Source of the DNA: Pseudomonas avellanae BPIC 631
Lineage (GTDB): Bacteria; Pseudomonadota; Gammaproteobacteria; Pseudomonadales; Pseudomonadaceae
DNA: 64,000 nucleotides
Direction of reading: 5' to 3'
Assembly (NCBI RefSeq): GCF_000444135.1
Contig: NZ_ATDK01000230.1
Span: 1-64,000 of the forward strand
The position numbers and the translations under genes were made by a program. How positions within the stretch are numbered: the first letter of the stretch is position 1; the number at the start of each line of letters is the position of its first letter. Of this stretch, positions 1-8,620 are shown piece by piece. Below the pieces are notes generated by a model. It worked only from the letters and a program-made list of their open reading frames with translations. It was not told the origin of the DNA and did no database searches.

Positions 1-2
1 TG

Positions 3-50
3 GCCAAACTGGATCGTGATGCGTTCTTCAATGCTGAGTTCATGATATGA
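3..50 (+). CDS. possible 3' tail of a plus-strand gene cut by the window edge
   Basis: The first 48 bases read openly in frame 3 as about 15 residues and end in TGA at 48-50. The codons look like coding sequence (LDRDAFFNAEF is a normal-looking stretch), but the piece is too short to identify. It could equally be chance. What it belongs to can only be read from sequence to the left of this window. Confidence 0.22.
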   Translation, partial: AKLDRDAFFNAEFMI

Positions 51-51
51 C

Positions 52-298
52 ATAGGTTCACCGTACCGGATTGGTCAGGTGTTGCGCTCAGTTTTTGCCG
101 CCGCCACTTTAAAAAGCTCAGATATCCTATGGGTGGAGTGACCGATAAGTTGTTCTCGCAATTTTTTAAAAATCTATCCAGCTCTGACTCATCAGCGCCT
201 GGCGTTAGCAGATATGATTCACTCGTTCCGAAATTTTATCTTCTAAGTTTTTAGATTTCATTAGCGCCATCGCAGTACGTGTGATCGGTAGACGTGCC
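52..298 (-). pseudogene. decayed minus-strand ORF, possibly a lost immunity gene
   Basis: No intact ORF covers this stretch. On the minus strand, however, two frames carry protein-like sequence back to back. One runs from about 298 to 205 (contains TRTAMALMKSKNLEDKISER, ending in a stop). The shifted frame continues to about 52 (contains ESYLLTPGADESELDRFLKN and then LSVTPPIGYLSF). Together they look like one small protein broken by a frameshift and stop codons. The place downstream of a T6SS toxin/immunity pair is where displaced immunity genes often accumulate, but the family is not recognised. From 299 to 434 nothing further was seen. Confidence 0.28.
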
Positions 299-434
299 TA
301 CGAAGAATTTAGGCATTTCCTTGGCTGCTGTTTCTAACCGAAGGCTTGGAGGCTTTTTCATTCAATGCCCATTATGTTCATAAAATTCAGCCTCCTTCAG
401 TTTTAAAGTCGATTACACAGTGTGCTGGTAATAC

Positions 435-1034
435 TTACAGGTCCAAGACTGAGGCTCTGGTTTTGTCAAAAATATTAACGTCATTTTTTGAAAGCAAATC
501 TTCAAATTTTGCACTACCGTGTTCGTCTATAAAATTCTTTTCTGAATCATGAATGGCTATGCATTGAAGCCAATTAATCCTGACGTCAGAGAATAACAGC
601 TCTGGAAAATGTCCTTCGTTCCACAAAAAGGGTACTGTTAAATAGATATGAGGCATTGTAGCGTCAGGAAAATATTCGTAGATAATATTCTCCATTACCT
701 CGCCCGGCATCACCGCATTTTCAGTTCTTAAAATCTTGAATGCTGTAGAGATGACAAAATTACACCATTCTTTTTCGTCGTCAGGCGCACCGGCGCAAAG
801 TTCAACTCGGGTGATAAATTCTGATCCATCAGCTTCGCGAAGAAAAGTCTCGGATAATCCTACTGTTCCTATGGATATCATACCTTTGTCAATTTCATCC
901 GGCACTGTGAGCAACTCAAGTGATAAAGTTTTATTGTCATTGTAATAGTTGTTTACACGGAAATCATTTTTTCCGAATACAGACAGCTCATGCTTAACTA
1001 TGGCGGTGCGCTGTGGGCTGGGTACTCTTTTCAT
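435..1034 (-). CDS. SUFU (suppressor of fused)-family immunity protein
   Basis: This 199-residue soluble protein has no signal peptide. It resembles bacterial suppressor-of-fused domain proteins, with the central stretch EFITRVELCAGAPDDEKEW and the hydrophobic MPHIYLTVPFLW segment. SUFU-like proteins are a known immunity class in polymorphic toxin systems. The start at 1034 is preceded by AGGAG six bases upstream, which overlaps the end of the toxin frame, and only one base separates the two genes. Tight coupling directly after a nuclease toxin domain is the main reason for calling it the cognate immunity protein. The stretch is visibly more AT-rich than vgrG, as expected for a recently acquired toxin/immunity cassette. 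Function is inferred from family and position. Confidence 0.72.
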   Translation of the reverse strand: MKRVPSPQRTAIVKHELSVFGKNDFRVNNYYNDNKTLSLELLTVPDEIDKGMISIGTVGLSETFLREADGSEFITRVELCAGAPDDEKEWCNFVISTAFKILRTENAVMPGEVMENIIYEYFPDATMPHIYLTVPFLWNEGHFPELLFSDVRINWLQCIAIHDSEKNFIDEHGSAKFEDLLSKNDVNIFDKTRASVLDL

Positions 1035-1035
1035 A

Positions 1036-2174
1036 CTAGTCTCCTAAGTAATAGCCATCTGTAGTATCCTCGCCGAGGTGTCCTCGATTTGAGGCGGGTA
1101 ACTCTGGTCTATATTTTTCCGCTTTATTGAATTCATCTAAAAATTGTTTCCTACTAATACCTCTTGCCTCAGCGCTTCTTACGTGTTTCCAATGTTCGTA
1201 GCCTGGTTTATGCCCCATATCCCATGGTTCGGCTTTATTCAAAGGAACATTTGTAAGAGGGTCTCTGACGATGCCGTCGCTGCTTTTAGTGGCAGCGTTC
1301 TCCCACACTTTATCTCGAACTCCGGATCTAAATTTTCCCTATTATAGAGGGTTTTTGACCAAGTAGAAGGCTTGTCACTTGCAGTCTTAGGTTTTACCTG
1401 TATATTTCCTAAATTCGAGCCTAAGCCGTTAGCAGTTATTTTGTATTTGGCATCGAACGCTATCCCTCTTTTTGCGCCTAGCCCCCCACCAATAAAACCG
1501 CCTACGAATGTGGATATTTTTTGTCCATCACCGTCCTCTTCAAAGACGCGTCCACCTATCCAGGAGCCTGCTTGACTCCCGAATAGCCCGCCGAAGAAAC
1601 CGAACGCGACTACTATGGGCCCAGCGAGTACCGTACCGCTGGCCAGTCCTAAACCCAAAACTGAATTCTCTAGCCACTCAGGCACCTCGGGATTAATGTC
1701 ATCTGTGGTCTCGGTTCCACCACCGATGAACACATTCGAGGAACCCGCACTAATCTTTCCATCGCAGGCGGTTCGATCACCTACTCGAGCGGCAGGTTGG
1801 CCATTAATTGAGACTGAATCACTGCCCTGCGCCAATACTTGAGGCTTTTCTGCATGTTGCTCACATTCTGCCGTGTCTATATGTGCTCGGGCAGCAGGCT
1901 TGCCGTTAATAGATACGTTCGGGGAGCCAGACACTATTTTTCCTGTATTGTCGCAGGCAAATGAGAGACTCCCCAGCAGTTGTCCGATGCCTGCACCTGT
2001 GGATGCGCCTACACCAACCATTGCGGCGAGTGCAAGGGCACCAAAACCACCGGTTCCTACGACAGCTATGCCAATTAGAACGGCGCCGGCACCCACAGCC
2101 AGGCCAGCCAGCAGCCCTTGTAGTGCGCTAGAGTGTTCGATTGGATCATCAACTCGAGCCGCAGCGGCACTCAT
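1036..2174 (-). pseudogene. PAAR-domain T6SS effector with GH-E nuclease toxin, frameshifted
   Basis: The gene reads in two frames. Frame one (2174 to 1239) carries N-terminal hydrophobic segments (about residues 17-75). PAAR repeats follow, with SPNVSINGKPAAR, SDSVSINGQPAARVGD and SSNVFIGG, and then glycine-rich hydrophobic helices. Frame two (1308 to 1036) carries the toxin, with WDMGHKPGYEHWK and NRGHLGE, the signature of the GH-E branch of HNH/Endonuclease VII nucleases. At about 1306-1312 the frame shifts: adding one A to the AAA of GAGATAAAGTGTGGG would continue EFEIK directly into VWENAAT. So a one-base deletion, or a sequencing error, separates delivery module from toxin. The start overlaps the chaperone stop by ATGA. 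PAAR proteins sharpen the VgrG tip and the N-terminal helices need an Eag chaperone, encoded just upstream. If the shift is real, the gene makes a toxinless 311-aa protein. Confidence 0.82.
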
Positions 2175-2782
2175 AACGGAATAGCTTCTTTTAACGAGTC
2201 ATCGTCTGGTGTTGTGTACCTCAACTCTAAGGTATCAATCAAGGTGAAGAAAGCAGCCCGCTCCTCCGGCGTCATCGCGCTGACATTATTGCTGGTGCCG
2301 GTAATCTGCATCAAAAGCGTTTGCCCTTGCTCATCCCGGTGCAGAAAGATCAGTTGTAACTGGTGCACCGGCTGACCCTGCTGTCGCCATCTGAATTCGA
2401 CCTGACGCGCATCGATTCCGGCTACTTGGGTCGGGAAAAGCGGTTCTAGCCAGTCCAGGTGGGACAGGGTCTTTCCCAGCTCCGTGAGCAGCTGTTGCGC
2501 CATGGACTCCAGGTCTGCGTCCGGTTCGACTACCGACCGCCCTATGACAACTGAAAAAGGGCTAGGCCCGAGGTCTGTCAGTGTGAACACATGAAACGTC
2601 TTGTCCTTGAACCCCTCTGGACGAATGAAGCTCAGCTCATTGGTCTGAAAGCGTTCAGGCACTGGAATGGCATCAAGGGCTTCTTGTATCAGACGCTCTT
2701 CTTCCAGACGCTTTTCTTCGCGAATGCGAGCCTCGGAAATGCGATCAAAAAGGCTTCCACGCTCACCCGGTCTTCTATACAT
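2171..2782 (-). CDS. Eag-type effector chaperone (DUF1795/DcrB-like)
   Basis: The 203-residue product matches the DUF1795 fold: a beta-rich core with MQITGTSNNVSAMTPEERAA near the C-terminus and the final helix ERAAFFTLIDTLEL. Members next to PAAR effectors with N-terminal membrane helices are called Eag chaperones; they shield those helices until loading on VgrG. Here it sits between vgrG and just such a PAAR effector, overlapping its start by four bases, which fits exactly. An unusual feature is a charged N-terminal extension of about 45 residues (RISEARIREEKRLEEERL) that looks helical. AAGGAG lies seven bases before the start at 2782. Confidence 0.85.
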   Translation of the reverse strand: MYRRPGERGSLFDRISEARIREEKRLEEERLIQEALDAIPVPERFQTNELSFIRPEGFKDKTFHVFTLTDLGPSPFSVVIGRSVVEPDADLESMAQQLLTELGKTLSHLDWLEPLFPTQVAGIDARQVEFRWRQQGQPVHQLQLIFLHRDEQGQTLLMQITGTSNNVSAMTPEERAAFFTLIDTLELRYTTPDDDSLKEAIPL

Positions 2783-2804
2783 GCGGCTACTCCTTGTCAG
2801 TCGC

Positions 2805-4640
2805 TTACTTGTTCAGGTTGATTTTCGTCGTGCCTTCAACGTTCACCATGATCCCGGACAGGGTGATGGTCCCGTCCTTGTTCATGACCAGCTTGCTGGA
2901 GCCCACCTCAAGCGTGATGGAGGTAGCAGCCTTTATTTTTACTTCGCCTTTGTCGACGGTGACGAAGTACGAGCCTTCCTCTACTGCAATGCTCGCTTCA
3001 AGCTGGATGGTTTCTGAGTGTTTGCCCTTGACCGTGATCTTTCTGTCACCGCCGACGGTATGACTTTCATTGGCCTCGACGTGGGTGTCCAGGTCGCGCT
3101 CGGCGTGCAGGCTTACCTGCTCTGCGCCAGCCTTGTCCTCAAAGCGAAAGAAGTTGGCGTTGCCGCCGTGGCCTTTTATGGAGCGCGTCAGAAAACCGCT
3201 TTGGGTCTTGTTGGCTGGCAACGACCACGGCGGAGTGTTCCGGCTGTTGTACACGCTGCCCATGATCAGAGGCCGATCAGGGTTGCCATCGAGGAAGACC
3301 ATGACCACTTCGTCGTCAACGCGAGGGATCTGGATGCTGCCGAATCCGCCGCTTGCGCCGGATTGAGCGACGCGGACCCAGCATGAGCTCTTGTTATCGC
3401 GCTGACCTTTGCGGTCCCAGTGGAACTGGACCTTTACGCGACCCAGTTCGTCGGTAAAGATTTCTTCGCCCGGCGGGCCGACGACAAGGGCGGTTTGCGG
3501 GCCGTAAATAGTCGGGCGTGGTGTGGCGAGTTGAGGGCGGAAAACGATCTTTTTACGCACACAGGAAAACGTATTGAAGTAACCCGCCTGCTGGCCAGTG
3601 AGGTAGTTGTTGTGGCCGCTACTGCTGACACTGACGAGCAGGAACTGACGGTTTTCAGCCAATCCGTGATCGTGGTCATAGTGCTGCAACAACTCGAAGG
3701 TGTAGCCGGGTTTCATTGCACGGCAGTTACTGGCCCCTTGAAAGTCTTTGCCCTTCAGTTCCAGTGCTTCGATCCGCCGACGCAGCAACGTTTCGCCCTC
3801 GTGGGACGTTCCGTGGGTGTATTGACCGGGGAAATCATAGATCTCGAAATGTTCGACGTCGCCCTGCTGGTTCAGGCTGTTCATGACAACAGGCAACCGA
3901 TTGTTCGGCTGGCGATAATCGAAAGTCTGCACCGCCATCCGCGATGCCTGCAAATGGCGGTTGGCGCTCCAGTCAGTGATGGAGTCTGCCAACTCGGTTA
4001 CTGATGCGGTATGAAAGCGGATCTGCGGTTGTTCGGGCAACGGCACCAGCGAGGTGGAGTCGTCGCAGATGATCATGGTGTGACCTTCGGCGGTGTGCTC
4101 GAAGTAGTAGAACAATCCTTCTTCTTCCAGCAGGCGCTGGACGAAGCTGAAGTCAGACTCACGGTACTGGGTGATGTAGGTATGGCGCTTTAGCTGCGTG
4201 GCCAGACGGAATTCGTGGCGAGAGATTGCGGAGCACTGCGCAAACACTTGAGCGACCACTTCATCGACCGTATTGCTCTGAAAAATGCGGGTATCAACGC
4301 GGTTTTCCAGCATCGCGAACCAGGGCCGCAATGTGGCGGTGTAGCGAGCCATGCCGCCGTCGCTTCCGACGCTGGCAAAGCGTGTCAGGTATCCAGCGAT
4401 ATAACGTGAGGAGCCGTCAGCCAGTTCAATTTCGATCACCGAATGCTGGCCCATCATCGACTTCAGCTTGATCCCCGAGTCGTAGTGAATGAGCAATAGC
4501 TCAAAGCTGTAAGCCTGAGAAAGCCCTTCTGTGCCGCTGAAGGACTCCAGCAGCAATTCCTGATTGGGATTGGCGAGATTCCTGAATTTGAAAAGACGCC
4601 GGTTTTGCGGCGAGAGCATCGCGGCAAGGTCCATCAACAT
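2805..4640 (-). CDS. vgrG: VgrG spike protein, type VI secretion system
   Basis: This is the trimeric tip protein of the T6SS needle, with a gp27-like N-terminal half and a gp5-like beta-prism. The sequence shows the family landmarks: RRLFKFRNLANPNQELLLES at the N-terminus, the gp5/OB-fold motif DELGRVKVQFHWDRKGQ, then RVAQSGASGGFGSIQIPRV and GNPDRPLIMGSVYN. The C-terminus is a beta-helix (GGDRKITVKGKHSETIQ, KAATSITLEVGSSKLVMNKDG). There is no extra enzymatic C-terminal domain, so cargo is carried by the PAAR effector downstream. The frame stays open upstream, but AAGGAG lies six bases before the ATG at 4640, giving 611 residues starting MLMDLAAML. No structural T6SS genes are in the window, so this is a satellite vgrG island. 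Confidence 0.93.
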   Translation of the reverse strand: MLMDLAAMLSPQNRRLFKFRNLANPNQELLLESFSGTEGLSQAYSFELLLIHYDSGIKLKSMMGQHSVIEIELADGSSRYIAGYLTRFASVGSDGGMARYTATLRPWFAMLENRVDTRIFQSNTVDEVVAQVFAQCSAISRHEFRLATQLKRHTYITQYRESDFSFVQRLLEEEGLFYYFEHTAEGHTMIICDDSTSLVPLPEQPQIRFHTASVTELADSITDWSANRHLQASRMAVQTFDYRQPNNRLPVVMNSLNQQGDVEHFEIYDFPGQYTHGTSHEGETLLRRRIEALELKGKDFQGASNCRAMKPGYTFELLQHYDHDHGLAENRQFLLVSVSSSGHNNYLTGQQAGYFNTFSCVRKKIVFRPQLATPRPTIYGPQTALVVGPPGEEIFTDELGRVKVQFHWDRKGQRDNKSSCWVRVAQSGASGGFGSIQIPRVDDEVVMVFLDGNPDRPLIMGSVYNSRNTPPWSLPANKTQSGFLTRSIKGHGGNANFFRFEDKAGAEQVSLHAERDLDTHVEANESHTVGGDRKITVKGKHSETIQLEASIAVEEGSYFVTVDKGEVKIKAATSITLEVGSSKLVMNKDGTITLSGIMVNVEGTTKINLNK

Positions 4641-5080
4641 GTACATCTCCTTGAAGGCTGGGCGTCGGACGCCGCCGGATTCAACGGCTCCTGCTCGTAC
4701 TGACGAACAGGTCGCGGGCCTGGTACGCAAGCATCAACCTTATGGAGTACTGCTGCGACGTCTACAGCCCATGAGGTCAGCGTTAAATCTCTGAAAATGT
4801 TGTGGGAATCGGGCTACAGACGTGACCGATACCTCGCAAATATCAGCGAGTGTGACCGCAACAACGGGTGAAAGTGCCAGTGGTCGGGTATGTTTGAACG
4901 AATACGATCTAAGCAAACGCGACGATTTACGGCCATGAAAGCAGGTGTTCAGGTCGCTATAAAGGCGGGATGTTCGTGGAGTTCGAATGCCATAACGTGC
5001 TGGCTTACAAGGCTGGATAAGTTACGTGTGTAGCGGGGATACCGGATACTACCTGATTATTCTCAAAGAGCGATTGATGC
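4641..5080. other. gene-free stretch upstream of vgrG
   Basis: About 440 bases without a supportable gene. It must hold the promoter of the minus-strand vgrG cassette, but no convincing sigma-70 or sigma-54 element could be picked out by eye. Plus-strand ORFs here are short and lack ribosome sites. Confidence 0.5.
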
Positions 5081-5107
5081 ATAAAAGCCCGCACAAGCGG
5101 GCCATTT
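5081..5107 (-). terminator. intrinsic terminator, probably of the nhaP2-mscK pair
   Basis: A perfect 6-bp stem GCCCGC/GCGGGC (5087-5092 with 5097-5102) has a four-base loop. On the minus strand it is followed by TTTTAT. It lies about 90 bases after the mscK stop. Confidence 0.75.
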
Positions 5108-5192
5108 ACTGGTCTTGGAACAGCAGGACTTCATGCAGAAAGCCGAGAACAACCGACAGCCACCCAAACCGCCGGTCACTCCCCATTCAGCC

Positions 5193-8100
5193 TCAGTCCA
5201 GCCTCAACTCAGGCGGCTCTGGCGCATCCTTGGTTGCCGGGGCCACTTTGGTGTTTACCGGTTGCAGCGTGGTTTGCCCAGCCGGTGCGCCGTGTTTGTC
5301 GCTTGGCTCGGCGGGCACCAGTTTGTATTCCAGGCCCTGGGTGTTTTTGAGGTAGATCTCCATCTGACGGAACGAGATGTTGATGTGCTGTTTCTTGAAC
5401 TCGCGGTTAATGAAGCGGTTGATCTCGTCGAGCACCGGGTTGCGGTCGCCCAGGTCGCGGACGTGCATGCGCAGTTCGTGGTCGAGGGTGCTTTCGCCGA
5501 AGTTCAGGAAGTAGACGATGGGCTCTGGCTCCTTGAGCACCCGAGGGTTTTCCCGCGCGGCTTGCAGCAGCAGGGAGCGCACCAGGTCCAGGTCCGAGCC
5601 GTAATCCACGCCCAGCTTGAGCGTTACGCGGGTGACGGTGTCGGTCAGCGACCAGTTGATGAGCTGGCCGGTGATGAAGGTTTTGTTCGGGACGATGATG
5701 TCCTTGCGGTCGAAGTCGGTGATGGTCGTGGCGCGGATGCGGATCTTGCTGACCGTACCCGACAGGGCACCGATGGTGATGGTGTCGCCGATCCGTACCG
5801 GGCGCTCGAAGAGGATCATGATGCCGGAGATGAAGTTGGCGAAGATCTCCTGCATGCCGAAGCCCAGGCCCACTGACAGCGCTGCGACCAGCCACTGCAG
5901 CTTGTCCCAGCTCACGCCCAGTGTCGACAGCGTGGTCACAAAGCCGACGCCTGCGATGGTGTAGGACAGCAGCGTGGTGGTGGCGTACGCGCTGCCTTGC
6001 GCCAGGTTCATGCGTGACAGCACAAGCACCTCGAGCAAGCCGGGCAGGTTGCCCGCCAGCACAAACGTGATGACGATGATGACCCCGGCACCGAGGAAGT
6101 CGCTCAGGCTGATCGGCACCATGCTCATGTTGGCGCCGGTGCCGCTGGTGTATTCGTAAAGAATGATGTTGTCCAGGTAGGCGAACACTGTGATCAGCTC
6201 GGCCCAGACCAGATACAGTGCGCCGACGAAGCCGGCCAGCAGGGCCAGACGAATCAGGCGCAGCGACTGCTGGTTGACCTGTTCGATGTCCAGTTTCGGT
6301 TCTTCGACAGGGATGTCGCTGTCACCGTTTTCTCGCGCAGCCTGACGTTTGGCCAGCGCACGCTGGTAGGCCAGTCGCCGTGCGGCAACGCCCAGACCAC
6401 GAACGAAGGTGGCTTCGACCATCAGCCAGATCATCATCAGGTACAGCGTGTCGATCAGACGGTCGCTGAGCTTGAGGGCGGTGTAGTAGTAGCCGAAGCA
6501 CACCGCCAGAAAGAGCGCGACCGGCAATGCCGTGAACGCCACGCCCAGCGTCTTGCGGAACAGCGACGCGTTGTGGTGCGTTGGGCTGGAGAGCAGCAAT
6601 CGGCCCAGCAGCCAGGTCATCAGCGCGTAACAGGTCAGCACCACGCCGATACCCAGCACGTCGTCGGCCAGCGCGGCCGGTTGATGCTCGGCGACCGCAA
6701 CCACGGCGACCAGCGCCAGCACCACCAACCCCAGGCGACGAACCCAGCCGCGCAGGAACGCGACCTGCGCCGGTTCCCAGCGAAAGTGCAGCTGCGCAAC
6801 GCCGGACGGGGCCAGCACGCGGTAGGCGGTGTAGAACACCAGCCAAGCCAGCGCGATCTGCAGCAAGGCCTCGCCGAGGTTGGCGTTTTGCCCGCGCGCA
6901 TCGATTTGCAGGGCATAGCCACACAGCGCCAGCCCCAGTGCGACCGGCATTGCCAGCAGCACGTTGATCAGCAGCGCCAGCGGGGTTTTCCACTGGCTGT
7001 CACGTTTGAAGTGGCCGATGTCGGCGTGCAGCCGGTTGAGCTTCTGGTACAGCGCCTTGCGCCTCCAGGTCAGCACGCCGATCAGCAGCAACAGCGGCAG
7101 AAACAGCAGCGGGCGTTGCGTCAGGCCGTCCGACAGTTCGCTGAGGCTGGACGTCCAGGGCAGGGTCGCGACCTGTTTTTGCAGGCGCGGCCAGATGTTC
7201 TGGAACCACTCCAGGTCCAGTGGCTTGTTGCTGGGGATCCAGAACATCTGCTCGTCCAGCGTGGAGCGCAGGCCGACGGCGGTGCTGGTCAGCTGCTTCT
7301 GGTTCAATTGCAGCGTGATGGACTCGTTGAGCAACGCGCTCAACTCACGATTCAGGCGTTCGAGCAGGTCGCTGCGGGTGATGGCCAGATCAAGCAGCGT
7401 CCTGCGCAGTTGCGGGGTGACATTTTCCGGGGGCTGGGTGGCGAGCAGCCGTTCGACGTAAGCGGTCGGTGTGCTCATCTGCTCGCGTTGCTGATTGACG
7501 TCGAACTGATACAGGCGAATGTTGGCGATTTCGTCAGCCAGGCCTTTGTCCAGTTCCAGGTGCGGCAACGACTGTTTTTGCTTGTAGAGAATCTTGGACA
7601 GCAGCAGGCTGCCGCTCAGCACGTTGATCTGCTCGCTGAGGGCTTGATCGGTCTGCGTCAGGTTGTCCAGTTGCTGCTTGGTCTTGAGGTTTTGCTGGGT
7701 CAGTTCGTTGAGACGGTCGGTGCCGCGCAACAGGTAATCCGACAGCTTGAGGTTGGCCGCGCTTTCGGTCGCCAGCAGGCTGCTGCCGCCGGATTTCTGC
7801 GCTTCCAGAGAAATATCGGCTACAGTTTTCTGCGACTGGGCGCGACGCTTATCGTTGATCAGGGTTTGCAGGTCCTGAATTTCCTGCTCCTGACGGGCGA
7901 CTTTTTCGGTCAGCAAGTCGTGCTGGCTGTTGCCCAGGTCCTGCAACTGGCTGTTGCCGGCCAGTTCCTGGCGACGCAGCAGGTTCAGCGCGTTGATCGA
8001 GGCCAGTTCCGCGTTGAGCAGATTGCGCTGATCGGCGCTCAGGGTTTTGCCGTTGTCTTTGCCATTCTTGAGGATGGCGTTGATCTGCTGGATGCGTGTC

Positions 8101-8597
8101 TGATTGGCGCTGATTTCAGTCTGCGCCCGTTCTGGCCGGGTTTGCGCGGTGATGGCCAGGCTGTTGGCTTCGTTAAGCTCGCTTTGCAGATCACTTTGCT
8201 GGGTGCTGCGCTGGCTGAGCAGTTGCTCCAGTTGCGGCACATCAAGGCCGCCGTAGCGCTGCGCGACCGCAACGACCTTGCTTTCTTTCAACCGGGCCAG
8301 CTCGCGCTGGTTGTCCGAGGTCTGTTTCGGCGCTTGAGCCAGTTGCTGCTTGAGGGCGATCAGCTTTTGTTCGCTGTCGTCTTTGCTGTTGAGAAACGCC
8401 AGCGTCTGCTCAAGCACCTGCTGCAAGGCCTTCTGGTCGGCATCAGGCAGTTTGCGATCGGCAATCTTGTCGAGGCTTTGCTGCACGGCATCGCGGGTGG
8501 GCGGCTCGGCGGCCAGCGCCGGGACGGTAGACAGGCAAAGCGCAAACAGTGCGGCAGCACAAATGAAACGCAGGGAAAACATAGACACCGGTCGCAT
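5193..8597 (-). CDS. mscK: MscK/KefA-type mechanosensitive channel
   Basis: The large inner-membrane channel of the MscS family opens on membrane tension and releases ions during osmotic downshock. The N-terminus is a signal peptide (FICAAALFALCLSTVPALAAE). A long periplasmic region rich in Gln, Leu and Ala coiled coil follows to about residue 470, and then about eleven membrane segments. Near the C-terminus stands the MscS pore and beta domain: LGFGMQEIFANFISGIMILF, then RPVRIGDTITIGALSGTVSK and IIVPNKTFITGQLINWSL. About 1134 residues is the usual size for MscK. The ORF runs open further upstream, but the signal peptide favours ATG 8597, or ATG 8582, rather than 8729; neither has a strong Shine-Dalgarno site. 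It follows nhaP2 by 23 bases, so the two are probably cotranscribed, both serving K+/osmotic balance. Confidence 0.93.
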   Translation of the reverse strand: MRPVSMFSLRFICAAALFALCLSTVPALAAEPPTRDAVQQSLDKIADRKLPDADQKALQQVLEQTLAFLNSKDDSEQKLIALKQQLAQAPKQTSDNQRELARLKESKVVAVAQRYGGLDVPQLEQLLSQRSTQQSDLQSELNEANSLAITAQTRPERAQTEISANQTRIQQINAILKNGKDNGKTLSADQRNLLNAELASINALNLLRRQELAGNSQLQDLGNSQHDLLTEKVARQEQEIQDLQTLINDKRRAQSQKTVADISLEAQKSGGSSLLATESAANLKLSDYLLRGTDRLNELTQQNLKTKQQLDNLTQTDQALSEQINVLSGSLLLSKILYKQKQSLPHLELDKGLADEIANIRLYQFDVNQQREQMSTPTAYVERLLATQPPENVTPQLRRTLLDLAITRSDLLERLNRELSALLNESITLQLNQKQLTSTAVGLRSTLDEQMFWIPSNKPLDLEWFQNIWPRLQKQVATLPWTSSLSELSDGLTQRPLLFLPLLLLIGVLTWRRKALYQKLNRLHADIGHFKRDSQWKTPLALLINVLLAMPVALGLALCGYALQIDARGQNANLGEALLQIALAWLVFYTAYRVLAPSGVAQLHFRWEPAQVAFLRGWVRRLGLVVLALVAVVAVAEHQPAALADDVLGIGVVLTCYALMTWLLGRLLLSSPTHHNASLFRKTLGVAFTALPVALFLAVCFGYYYTALKLSDRLIDTLYLMMIWLMVEATFVRGLGVAARRLAYQRALAKRQAARENGDSDIPVEEPKLDIEQVNQQSLRLIRLALLAGFVGALYLVWAELITVFAYLDNIILYEYTSGTGANMSMVPISLSDFLGAGVIIVITFVLAGNLPGLLEVLVLSRMNLAQGSAYATTTLLSYTIAGVGFVTTLSTLGVSWDKLQWLVAALSVGLGFGMQEIFANFISGIMILFERPVRIGDTITIGALSGTVSKIRIRATTITDFDRKDIIVPNKTFITGQLINWSLTDTVTRVTLKLGVDYGSDLDLVRSLLLQAARENPRVLKEPEPIVYFLNFGESTLDHELRMHVRDLGDRNPVLDEINRFINREFKKQHINISFRQMEIYLKNTQGLEYKLVPAEPSDKHGAPAGQTTLQPVNTKVAPATKDAPEPPELRLD

Positions 8598-8620
8598 GAT
8601 GATACGTGTGGGTTGGCAGT

